Shown here in pieces: positions 52,099-57,771 of a stretch of DNA of 64,000 nucleotides. The notes beneath the pieces were generated by a model that saw only the letters and a list, made by a program, of their open reading frames with translations, did no database searches and was not told where the DNA came from. Source of the DNA: Candidatus Nitrosotenuis cloacae (GTDB lineage Archaea; Thermoproteota; Nitrososphaeria; Nitrososphaerales; Nitrosopumilaceae). Every line of letters begins with the position of its first letter. Positions within the stretch are counted from its first letter, which is position 1. The stretch covers positions 1,328,582 to 1,392,581 of the forward strand of contig NZ_CP011097.1 in NCBI RefSeq assembly GCF_000955905.1, written 5' to 3'. The translations under genes and the position numbers were made by a program.

Positions 52099-52476
52099 CT
52101 AAGAAATGATCTGGATTATCTTTTTTGGTATAACCCCAAAATCAACATCGGATTCAGAGACTACAAACAAAACATGCTTGTCGATTGGGAAGCTCATCTC
52201 AAGAACCTTGTCTCGTAGAGCCATTGCGAATTTGACCTTTCCTAGCTGTGTATCAAAGTCTTGGCGCATCTTGACTCGCAAGACCAGCTCCATGAAGAGC
52301 ATCTCATCGTCCTTTGCGCTGGAAAAGGTAGTCAGTCCGCTTTTCATGCCGCCCTCAATTAGTCTGCCGCGCTCATTGATTATTCCAGCAAAGCGGATTT
52401 TGGGATCAAGTTTGTGAATTTGATCGCAGATACTTTGATAGTTGCGAGCCTCACTCAACGATATGATGTATGACAA
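52099..52476 (-). CDS. DUF6659-like thaumarchaeal protein
   Basis: This 125-residue protein contains the family core IRFAGIINERGRLIEGGMKSG, DDEMLFMELVLRVKMRQDFD, LGKVKFAMALRDKVLEMSFP and FGVIPKKIIQII. Proteins of this pattern are numerous in Thaumarchaeota as I remember, without known function; the fold looks like a roadblock or profilin-like sensor. It is a paralogue of the gene at 51569-51988. Half-sites of the ACCA element (ATACCAACCAATACCAT read on the minus strand, 52522-52538) lie about 50 bp upstream. Confidence 0.78.
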   Translation of the reverse strand: MSYIISLSEARNYQSICDQIHKLDPKIRFAGIINERGRLIEGGMKSGLTTFSSAKDDEMLFMELVLRVKMRQDFDTQLGKVKFAMALRDKVLEMSFPIDKHVLFVVSESDVDFGVIPKKIIQIIS

Positions 52477-52556
52477 GTAGATGAAAAGACTATCGATTTT
52501 GCAGAACCAGTTTTTGTCATTGTATGGTATTGGTTGGTATGACTAGTGATTACGCA

Positions 52557-52676
52557 ATGCTTTTCAATCAGTATGATTGGATAATAGGTCTTCTTCATAT
52601 GTCATGGATATATGCAGTGAGTATTTTGTGTATTTTCCAACTTGCAGGACATCAAAACTATGGGTGTGAGAAATAA
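52557..52676 (+). CDS. Possible 39-residue membrane peptide
   Basis: ATG at 52557 opens a 39-residue frame with one hydrophobic segment (WIIGLLHMSWIYAVSILCIF) ending at TAA 52674-52676, which overlaps the ATG of the zinc-ribbon gene (TAATG). The overlap suggests translational coupling. No clear TATA was found. Confidence 0.4.
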   Translation: MLFNQYDWIIGLLHMSWIYAVSILCIFQLAGHQNYGCEK

Positions 52677-52915
52677 TGGCAATGACTTGTAATGGAATTT
52701 GTCATAGATACAAGGCTGCAAAACAGATTGGCAAGAGTCGGTATCTTTTGGGACAAAAAAGGTGCAATGGGTGTGAGATATTCATCAGGTGGGATGGCCT
52801 TTGGTGCCCATGCTGTAATTACAAGCTCAGATCAAGGCCCCGTGTGAGCCAATACAAAGCAAGATATCTGGAGCAGACAGTAAAGCGAAAAGCCCTGAAA
52901 AACATCATTGTTTAG
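52676..52915 (+). CDS. Small double-zinc-knuckle protein
   Basis: This 79-residue basic protein has MTCNGICHRYKA, QKRCNGCEIFIRWDGLWCPC and CPCCNYKLRSRPR: cysteines for one or two zinc sites, then a lysine/arginine-rich tail. It is a recurrent small family in Thaumarchaeota (from memory), often present in many copies; function unknown, nucleic-acid binding likely. A second in-frame ATG is at 52682 (MTCNG), matching the usual family start. Confidence 0.82.
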   Translation: MAMTCNGICHRYKAAKQIGKSRYLLGQKRCNGCEIFIRWDGLWCPCCNYKLRSRPRVSQYKARYLEQTVKRKALKNIIV

Positions 52916-52964
52916 ACCCAGGCACAAAAATTACGAACGAGTTTGATTGGGATTGGTGCTGGTT

Positions 52965-52977
52965 ACCATTCATTACC
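52965..52977 (+). promoter_or_regulatory. Second copy of the ACCATTCATT element upstream of the phasin-like gene
   Basis: ACCATTCATTACC matches the first ten bases of the 13-bp element found at 53000-53012, 35 bp further upstream. Together they could permit cooperative binding of one regulator. Confidence 0.45.
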
Positions 52978-52992
52978 AAATAAAACCAAATG

Positions 52993-53012
52993 TTTATATA
53001 CCATTCATTGGT
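52993..53012 (+). promoter_or_regulatory. Phasin-like gene promoter: TATA followed by ACCATTCATTGGT
   Basis: TTTATATA (52993-53000) is centred 27 bases before the ATG at 53024, giving a leaderless mRNA. ACCATTCATTGGT (53000-53012) begins on the last TATA base and fills the space up to the transcription start. A protein bound here would block TFB/polymerase entry. A related sequence in inverse orientation (ACCAATGGATGG) spans the start codon at 53020-53031. Confidence 0.62.
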
Positions 53013-53023
53013 TGTAATAACCA

Positions 53024-53512
53024 ATGGATGGAAAGAAATACCAAGACTCCAAAAGAGCCCAAGTACAATTTCCTCCACAACAAAAGGTGCAAAACAAAAT
53101 GACAACAAACGAAACAACAAAAGACGTGTTTTCAGTATACACCAAGAGCTTTGACAAGCTAAAGAGCGCATTGGACAAATCAGCAGCACAATCACTACAG
53201 TCATACACAAGCCTAAACCAAGAACTAGTAACTTCTTGGACTAACTTTGTGCACACTGCAGTAACAATCCAGCAAAGCGTTGCCAACAAAATTGGCATCA
53301 ACTATTCTTTGCCAGAACAAACAATCACTGCTGTTTCTGATGCAACCGAGGCAATCGTAAAGGCAGTCGAGACAAACAACAAAGTAGTCCAAACTGCATT
53401 TGATGCAACAATCCAAAACGTAAAGACAATCAACCAAAACGCATCAGCATTTGCCGAGCTAAACCAAAACGTCATCAACTCTTGGCTCAGTGCCTGGAAA
53501 CCACGAAACTAA
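53024..53512 (+). CDS. Phasin-like helical protein
   Basis: This 162-residue protein is nearly all amphipathic helix with few charged clusters: VYTKSFDKLKSALDKSAAQS, VTSWTNFVHTAVTIQQSV, VVQTAFDATIQNVKTINQNA. It lacks cysteine and is rich in Ala, Thr, Asn, Gln and Ser, as in phasins coating polyhydroxyalkanoate granules. The N-terminal ~25 residues are basic and separate. No PHA synthase is in the window, so the granule role is inference. A T-rich stretch (53518-53537) follows the stop as terminator. It is controlled by the promoter at 52993-53012. Confidence 0.75.
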   Translation: MDGKKYQDSKRAQVQFPPQQKVQNKMTTNETTKDVFSVYTKSFDKLKSALDKSAAQSLQSYTSLNQELVTSWTNFVHTAVTIQQSVANKIGINYSLPEQTITAVSDATEAIVKAVETNNKVVQTAFDATIQNVKTINQNASAFAELNQNVINSWLSAWKPRN

Positions 53513-53517
53513 ATATT

Positions 53518-53537
53518 CTCTTTTTTCCTTTTTTTTA
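53518..53537 (+). terminator. T-rich terminator after the phasin-like gene
   Basis: Two T-tracts (6 and 8 T, separated by CC) start 6 bases after the stop codon, the usual archaeal termination signal. Confidence 0.55.
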
Positions 53538-53637
53538 TCCAAACTCTGAATATCGTATTATAATTTGTAAGAATTTCATTATTATTGTATAAAAAGATCA
53601 GAAATCACAAAATATGGTTTAAGAAATTCTACCACAG

Positions 53638-53760
53638 ATGCACCACATCAAGACCAAACCAGATAATACTTTGATCATATCATGGAATGATGGCATTGTA
53701 GCTGTCGCCAAGATACTACTCGTTTTTGGCCTTAAGCTAGGGTGCCGGATTTTTTACTAG
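53638..53760 (+). CDS. Possible 40-residue peptide
   Basis: ATG at 53638 opens a 40-codon frame (MHHIKTKPDNTLIISWNDG... to TAG at 53760) with one moderately hydrophobic stretch (IVAVAKILLVFGLKLG). It fills an otherwise empty 258-bp gap. No promoter or family was recognised, so this may be chance. Confidence 0.25.
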   Translation: MHHIKTKPDNTLIISWNDGIVAVAKILLVFGLKLGCRIFY

Positions 53761-53771
53761 GAAAAAATACA

Positions 53772-54161
53772 CTATGGCTTGTTTTGCCTTTGCATCTTGT
53801 CTAGGGCTTCCTTTGATTTTGTTTCTGCGTCTTTGGCAAAGTTTTGCCATATGTTTTGCCAGTGATCGAAAAACGCCTTGAATGATGCGAATCCTGACTC
53901 TTTCCACATGTCTTCCCACGCTTTCTGGGACCATTGGTACGGGTTTTGCTCAAAGTTCTTTGAGAGGTTTTGCCAGATCTCGTTGTATTTTTTCATCTCA
54001 TCAAAGTTTGAGGACTTCATTGCTTGCTCAAAGCCTTGAATGTAGAGCTTGAATGCGCTTGCTGCCTGCTCTTGCATTGTTTGAAATGATTTGGTCCAAG
54101 CTTCAGTTGCCTTGGAATATGCGTCTAGGAAATCGTTGCCTTTTGGTTTGTTTGATTCCAT
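53772..54161 (-). CDS. Phasin/PhaE-like helical protein
   Basis: This 129-residue helical protein is rich in Trp, Phe, Lys and Gln: FLDAYSKATEAWTKSFQTMQ, AASAFKLYIQGFEQAMKSS, EIWQNLSKNFEQNPYQWSQ, FDHWQNIWQNFAKDAET. The spaced WxxxF and WQN patterns resemble PhaE subunits of class III PHA synthases and phasins. It faces the other phasin-like gene convergently. It may belong to the same storage-granule or membrane-surface system. Confidence 0.72.
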   Translation of the reverse strand: MESNKPKGNDFLDAYSKATEAWTKSFQTMQEQAASAFKLYIQGFEQAMKSSNFDEMKKYNEIWQNLSKNFEQNPYQWSQKAWEDMWKESGFASFKAFFDHWQNIWQNFAKDAETKSKEALDKMQRQNKP

Positions 54162-54198
54162 GGTTTAGTATGGAATTAATTGCACAAATAGTTGTTGA

Positions 54199-54624
54199 TT
54201 ATTGCTCTAGCTGCTTTAGGGCTTTGGTGCTGAGTGTTTGCTTGATGGTTCGAGGCTTGCCGTCAATGAATACATCCCCACAACAATACTTCATGGAGAA
54301 TTCTGCCATCTGGATTAGGATTGGTGCCAGTGCATGGCCTTTTTCGGTCATGGTGTACTCTACTCGTGGTGGGGTCTCGGGATAGATCTTGCGTGAAATG
54401 AGGGCATCTTTTTCCATTTCTCTAAGCCGGACTGAAAGTGTTTTTGGGTTGATTCCCTCAATAGAGTCCAGAAACTGGTTGAATCTGCTTTGCTTGAACA
54501 TTAGCATGTTACGTATGATATGCATGGTGAATTTTTTTCCCATCAGCTTTAATGTGGTATCCACTGGGCAGGCCTTGATGTCGCAGCAGCTTGGGTTTAG
54601 AAATTCTTTGTAATCTTGTTGCAA
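54199..54624 (-). CDS. HxlR-family regulator with N-terminal cysteines
   Basis: This 141-residue winged helix matches HxlR: CPVDTTLKLMGKKFTMHIIR, FNQFLDSIEGINPKTLSVRL, EKDALISRKIYPETPPRVEY and TMTEKGHALAPIL. Extra cysteines (PSCCDIKACP near residue 13-19, KYCCGD near 113) could sense redox state or metal, as in some HxlR proteins. Start is TTG (54624). It is divergent from the SEC-C gene with an 88-bp gap holding direct TTTCTAT repeats, so it probably regulates that neighbour. Confidence 0.88.
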   Translation of the reverse strand: MQQDYKEFLNPSCCDIKACPVDTTLKLMGKKFTMHIIRNMLMFKQSRFNQFLDSIEGINPKTLSVRLREMEKDALISRKIYPETPPRVEYTMTEKGHALAPILIQMAEFSMKYCCGDVFIDGKPRTIKQTLSTKALKQLEQ

Positions 54625-54712
54625 CTTACCATTTCCTCACTTACTGTTGTATTGGGAACTTTCTATGTTAAATACTTACCTTTCTATAGTAACTACAAGG
54701 AAGTAACAAACT

Positions 54713-55054
54713 ATGGAATGTACAGCGGAATCATGTAAAATGGAAGGCATAGAATCTTGCGCTTGTGGCTCAAGCAAGCCATACGAGCAATGTTGTGGAT
54801 GCGAAACAATGGATCCTATACAACATGCTATGATGGCCTGGCACAAGGCATTCTTTGCTGCGCATCATGATGCAATGGCTGAAAGAATGAGAAAGAGAAT
54901 AGAGTCCTCATACGGCCCAACCATGGACAAGGCAGCTGATGCTGTCTTTGAGGCAGTTGGAAAAGTATGGAGCTCCATGCTAACTCAATCTGAGGCAAAA
55001 AAAGAGGTTGCATCAAAGTTGCAGAAAATATTTTCTGAAACAAATAGGAGATAG
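54713..55054 (+). CDS. SEC-C zinc-motif protein
   Basis: This 113-residue protein begins with clustered cysteines: MECTAESCKMEG and the SEC-C signature CACGSSKPYEQCCGC. The rest is helical (AMMAWHKAFFAAHHDAMAER, ADAVFEAVGKVWSSML). SEC-C domains bind zinc and occur at the end of SecA and in many small proteins of unknown role. It is divergent from the cysteine-rich HxlR regulator. Its stop codon lies in the stem of a strong terminator. Confidence 0.82.
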   Translation: MECTAESCKMEGIESCACGSSKPYEQCCGCETMDPIQHAMMAWHKAFFAAHHDAMAERMRKRIESSYGPTMDKAADAVFEAVGKVWSSMLTQSEAKKEVASKLQKIFSETNRR

Positions 55055-55096
55055 TGGAGCAATCCCCAATGCACTATCTCTTATTTTCTTTTTTTT
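55048..55096 (+). terminator. Hairpin plus T-run terminator of the SEC-C gene
   Basis: GAGATAGTG (55048-55056) and CACTATCTC (55072-55080) form a perfect 9-bp stem, followed directly by a 16-base T-rich run (55081-55096). The stem includes the stop codon. This hairpin-and-T design is rarer in archaea than plain T-runs. Confidence 0.7.
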
Positions 55097-55108
55097 AAAG
55101 AGTAGAAC

Positions 55109-55234
55109 GTCACTGGCAGACTGCATGCCAATAGCAATTTGTAGACCAAGCTTCCATGAAGCATGCCAGTGACTTTGGTTACGGGTTTTGGTAAAACATT
55201 GATGTTTTACATTTTGTCTGTGTGGTAAAATGTA
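55109..55234. ncRNA. Intergenic cluster of three inverted repeats, possible structured RNA
   Basis: The 264-bp gap between the SEC-C gene and the wHTH gene has no convincing ORF but three perfect inverted repeats: GTCACTGGCA/TGCCAGTGAC (55109-55118, 55164-55173; 10 bp), GTAAAACAT/ATGTTTTAC (55191-55210; 9 bp, 2-base loop) and TACATTTT/AAAATGTA (55208-55215, 55227-55234; 8 bp). They may be hairpins of a small RNA or regulator sites. The last two overlap and are mutually exclusive. Confidence 0.4.
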
Positions 55235-55318
55235 TTAAAATTGGCCGAAGGTTTTCTGGTGTTGTTCTAGGAATGTAAAACCGTTCTTCTCCCCATCTAA
55301 TGACGTAATTCAGTCACA

Positions 55319-55597
55319 TTACAGATTGATGGATTGTTCCCATACTTTTCTTAGATTTGGATCATCTGAAAATATCCAAACAATAGCACGATCTTTTGTG
55401 AAAATTATCTTGTTCGACTTTTCTAGATAGCCCAGAATTCTGTTAAATGTCTGAGTCTGTATCGTTTTTGGCAATGCTCTTTGTAGTGCACTTTTTGATG
55501 GAAACTCATGATGTTCTTTTAGGACGTCTTCTACCATTTCGATACTTGCCAGACGAGGATCATGTCCTTTATTTTCAGAGACTGTTCTACTAGCCAT
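55319..55597 (-). CDS. Small winged-helix protein
   Basis: This 92-residue protein has a helix-turn-helix-like middle (HHEFPSKSALQRALPKTIQ, TFNRILGYLEKSNKIIF) and a wing (KDRAIVWIFSDDPNLRKVW). Similar short proteins occur in several archaea. It follows the RelE-like gene by 58 bp on the same strand and could be the DNA-binding antitoxin of a toxin-first pair, or an independent regulator. Confidence 0.7.
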   Translation of the reverse strand: MASRTVSENKGHDPRLASIEMVEDVLKEHHEFPSKSALQRALPKTIQTQTFNRILGYLEKSNKIIFTKDRAIVWIFSDDPNLRKVWEQSINL

Positions 55598-55655
55598 GCT
55601 ACATTATAGTACAATCTGGTATATAACATATTTGTACTATTGATTACCAGCAATA

Positions 55656-55994
55656 TCAATTCTTGTAGCCAAAACGCGCATTGTACTTTTTGTGGTCTAG
55701 CGCCTCCAGCACGAGAATTCCGATTCCAACATCATCAAAGGAATGTATAGCATACATTAATCGCCAATAATCCACAAGCTCGATTCTAAACAGCGTCTTA
55801 ATTTTGAATTTTTTTATGTAATAGTCTGGAATCTTGTTACGCTCTATGTGATCACCTCTAGTAGGTTCTTGTTTGAGTAGATCTATAGTGTCAGTAATGG
55901 ATTTGTGTAATTTGCTACTAGTGTTCAAGCTTGTGTAAAATGGAACAAAGTCATCTTTTGTTCCTCTGATCTTCAATGGTTTGTTAAATTTCAT
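55656..55994 (-). CDS. RelE/ParE-like protein, possible toxin
   Basis: This 112-residue basic protein ends with the arrangement usual for RelE-type mRNA interferases: IKTLFRIELVDYWRLMYAIH, then GIGILVLEALDHKKYNARFG, in which a central strand with Arg, an R-x-x-Y pair and a final H-K-x-Y are typical. The N-terminal half is helical. Length is slightly above the usual 85-100. A winged-helix gene downstream may be the antitoxin. Toxicity is not shown. Confidence 0.65.
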   Translation of the reverse strand: MKFNKPLKIRGTKDDFVPFYTSLNTSSKLHKSITDTIDLLKQEPTRGDHIERNKIPDYYIKKFKIKTLFRIELVDYWRLMYAIHSFDDVGIGILVLEALDHKKYNARFGYKN

Positions 55995-56059
55995 TTCTTC
56001 AAACGCAAATGATGTTAGTGATATTAAATTATGATGTTCAAATCATCTCATAATACTCA

Positions 56060-56165
56060 GTGATACGCAGGTTCACATGATATCAGACACGAGCCTGATA
56101 AGAGATCCTCCCGCGTACCAGGTTCTAGCATACGCGATTCTGCAATTAAAGGAACACTACTAAAT
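56060..56165 (+). ncRNA. Two consecutive hairpins; possible small RNA, or a 28-residue ORF
   Basis: TATCAG/CTGATA (56081-56086, 56095-56100) and CGCGTA/TACGCG (56112-56117, 56131-56136) form two adjacent hairpins in a patch more GC-rich than its flanks. An overlapping frame from ATG 56077 to TAA 56163 encodes 28 residues (MISDTSLIRDPPAYQVLAYA...). I cannot decide between RNA and peptide. Confidence 0.35.
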
Positions 56166-56190
56166 TATACGAACAAGTTGTGTTTTGAGC

Positions 56191-56499
56191 CTAGATTTTT
56201 ATGATTTTATTCACATCGGATATTGTTATGATTCCTTTTGATGTGGAATTTGCATTCTTTTTGATTGCATCAATTACTTTCTCAACTTGATCGTCTTCCA
56301 CTATAGTTACAATGCAATCAATTAGGTTATAGAATTGTTCTTCTAGCTTTGTTCCTCGTGTTGTGTGTATTTTTTCTCTTTCTGCAGGCCCTCTCCCTCG
56401 TGCGTAAAACACAGTAAGACCGCCAACTCCAGCGTTTTCTACTGCCTCAACTACACTCTCTAGCTTGCCAAACTGGAAAAATGCCTCAACTCGTTTCAT
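56191..56499 (-). CDS. P-II-like signalling protein
   Basis: This 102-residue P-II fold protein starts MKRVEAFFQFGKLESVVEAV and has GGLTVFYARGRGP leading into the T-loop (AEREKIHTTRGTKLEEQFYN). The uridylylated tyrosine of bacterial GlnB is not at its usual place. The B-loop TGxxGDGK is not conserved (NSTSKGIITI). P-II proteins bind ATP/ADP and 2-oxoglutarate and gate ammonium transporters. It is near amt but is transcribed separately (TATA-like CATTAAATTC at 56526-56535). Confidence 0.88.
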   Translation of the reverse strand: MKRVEAFFQFGKLESVVEAVENAGVGGLTVFYARGRGPAEREKIHTTRGTKLEEQFYNLIDCIVTIVEDDQVEKVIDAIKKNANSTSKGIITISDVNKIIKI

Positions 56500-56564
56500 T
56501 AAAACAAGGCAGGTAGTCCAGAATTTAATGTCATAGATCGATTTTCAAACGTGATAATTTTGGA

Positions 56565-56687
56565 TTATCGATTTTTGCCAAACGCACCCTGATGATCTGT
56601 TAGGCAACACTTGCATTCTTTTAGGTAGCACTCAGATTGCGTTTCGTGCCCGCATGAGCCGCAATCACATGGTTTGTAGTTTGCCAT
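56565..56687 (-). CDS. 40-residue cysteine-rich zinc protein
   Basis: ATG at 56687 begins MANYKPCDCGSCGHETQSEC, followed by YLKECKCCLTDHQGAFG: eight cysteines and two histidines in 40 residues, enough for two metal sites. Similar tiny proteins occur in other Thaumarchaeota (from memory). A TATA-like TATTAAAAA at 56712-56720 lies about 28 bases before this ATG, supporting it over a longer frame that would begin at 56834 inside the CBS gene. Confidence 0.75.
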   Translation of the reverse strand: MANYKPCDCGSCGHETQSECYLKECKCCLTDHQGAFGKNR

Positions 56688-56791
56688 CGTACCACAAATG
56701 AATTCATTGTTTTTAATACAATAGGTAGCAACCCAGCTTTGATTTTCAGACAAGGAAATTATGTTGCGATTTTTTATAGACAGATAAAAGA

Positions 56792-57664
56792 ATGAACACA
56801 TTGAGTACCGCAAAGGATCTAATGAAGGATCCAATCACTGTGAGTAAAGATGCAAATGTTGCAGAAGCGCTAAGAAAAATAGTAAACAAAGACATTAGCC
56901 GCATCATAATAACTGATAATGATGAGCCAGTAGGGCTCGTAACTGAGCGAGACATTGGTCTGTTTCTTCTAACAGAGCAGACCGACAGAAAAATTGACGA
57001 AATTCCGATTACTGAAATCATGAACCGACTTGTAACAGTAAATCATTCTGCTAGTATTGAGGATTGTGTCCAGATTATGGTAGATCGGGAGATTGGCTCA
57101 CTTGGAGTAAATTTTGATGGTAAAACAAAGGGGATCATAACAAGGACAGACCTCACCAAGTACTATATCACAAATTTTGTAGGCGAAAAGCGTGTAGGCG
57201 ACGTAATGACAATATCATTTGTGTCATGTTATGACGATGATCCGCTGTATGATGTATTATCCAAGATGATCAGCCAGCGCGTATCAAGGATTATTGTAAA
57301 GGATCATGGCGACAAGCCAGTCGGAGTATTGTCATTTAGGGATCTGTTCAGACTAACGATGGTTCTCGGCAAAGAAGAAGAAATAGTGGACAATTCGTCT
57401 GGTATTTCTGTTTTGTTTTCAAGAAAAGGCCTCATCTCAAAGACGGGCTTTGGTGGAACTGCCCAGGCCAAAGAGGCAATGACGGTTAACATGATAACAG
57501 TAGAGCATGATGACGACTTGGTCATGGCATGCACTTCACTTGTAGAAAACGACATTAATGGAGCTGCAGTCTTGGTCAACAACAAACTAACTGGAGTTCT
57601 TAGCAAAACAGACGTGGTCAGGGCAATAGCGGCAATTTCTAAAAAGAAAAAAGACACTATCTAA
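56792..57664 (+). CDS. Protein with four CBS domains
   Basis: This 290-residue cytosolic protein consists of two CBS pairs: AKDLMKDPITVSKDANVAEA, ITEIMNRLVTVNHSASIEDC, VGDVMTISFVSCYDDDPLYD and AKEAMTVNMITVEHDDDLVM, each followed by a SRIIV-type strand. CBS domains bind adenine nucleotides and so report energy state. It lies between the two P-II-like genes and Amt, convergent with the amt unit at a 2-bp gap, which suggests a role in nitrogen or energy signalling (inference). Confidence 0.9.
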   Translation: MNTLSTAKDLMKDPITVSKDANVAEALRKIVNKDISRIIITDNDEPVGLVTERDIGLFLLTEQTDRKIDEIPITEIMNRLVTVNHSASIEDCVQIMVDREIGSLGVNFDGKTKGIITRTDLTKYYITNFVGEKRVGDVMTISFVSCYDDDPLYDVLSKMISQRVSRIIVKDHGDKPVGVLSFRDLFRLTMVLGKEEEIVDNSSGISVLFSRKGLISKTGFGGTAQAKEAMTVNMITVEHDDDLVMACTSLVENDINGAAVLVNNKLTGVLSKTDVVRAIAAISKKKKDTI

Positions 57665-57666
57665 GA

Positions 57667-57771
57667 CTATTTCGCTGGATTCATTATCACATAATAGATA
57701 ACAGGACCTACAAAAATAGCAGTCAACCCTATTCCAGAGATTATCCAAGTTAGCTTTTTTCTATCCATCAT
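57667..57771 (-). CDS. 34-residue single-helix membrane peptide coupled to amt
   Basis: ATG at 57771 (or 57768) opens MMDRKKLTWIISGIGLTAIF... to TAG at 57667: three positive residues, one membrane helix (TWIISGIGLTAIFVGPVIYY) and a short tail. Its first 11 bases overlap the end of amt in another frame, ATG ATG GAT AG including the amt stop TAG, a classic coupling signal. It could be a regulatory or stability peptide of the transporter. No family is known to me. Confidence 0.68.
   Translation of the reverse strand: MMDRKKLTWIISGIGLTAIFVGPVIYYVIMNPAK

Noticed and set aside
56020-56060. GTTCAAATC loop with a GATG/CATC stem, resembling a tRNA T-arm
   Set aside because: No acceptor, D-arm or anticodon arm can be drawn upstream; the region is AT-rich leader of the toxin-like gene.
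56688-56834. N-terminal extension of the Cys-rich protein
   Set aside because: It would overlap the start of the CBS gene, and its residues are unlike the compact Cys-rich part; the TATA box supports the 40-codon form.
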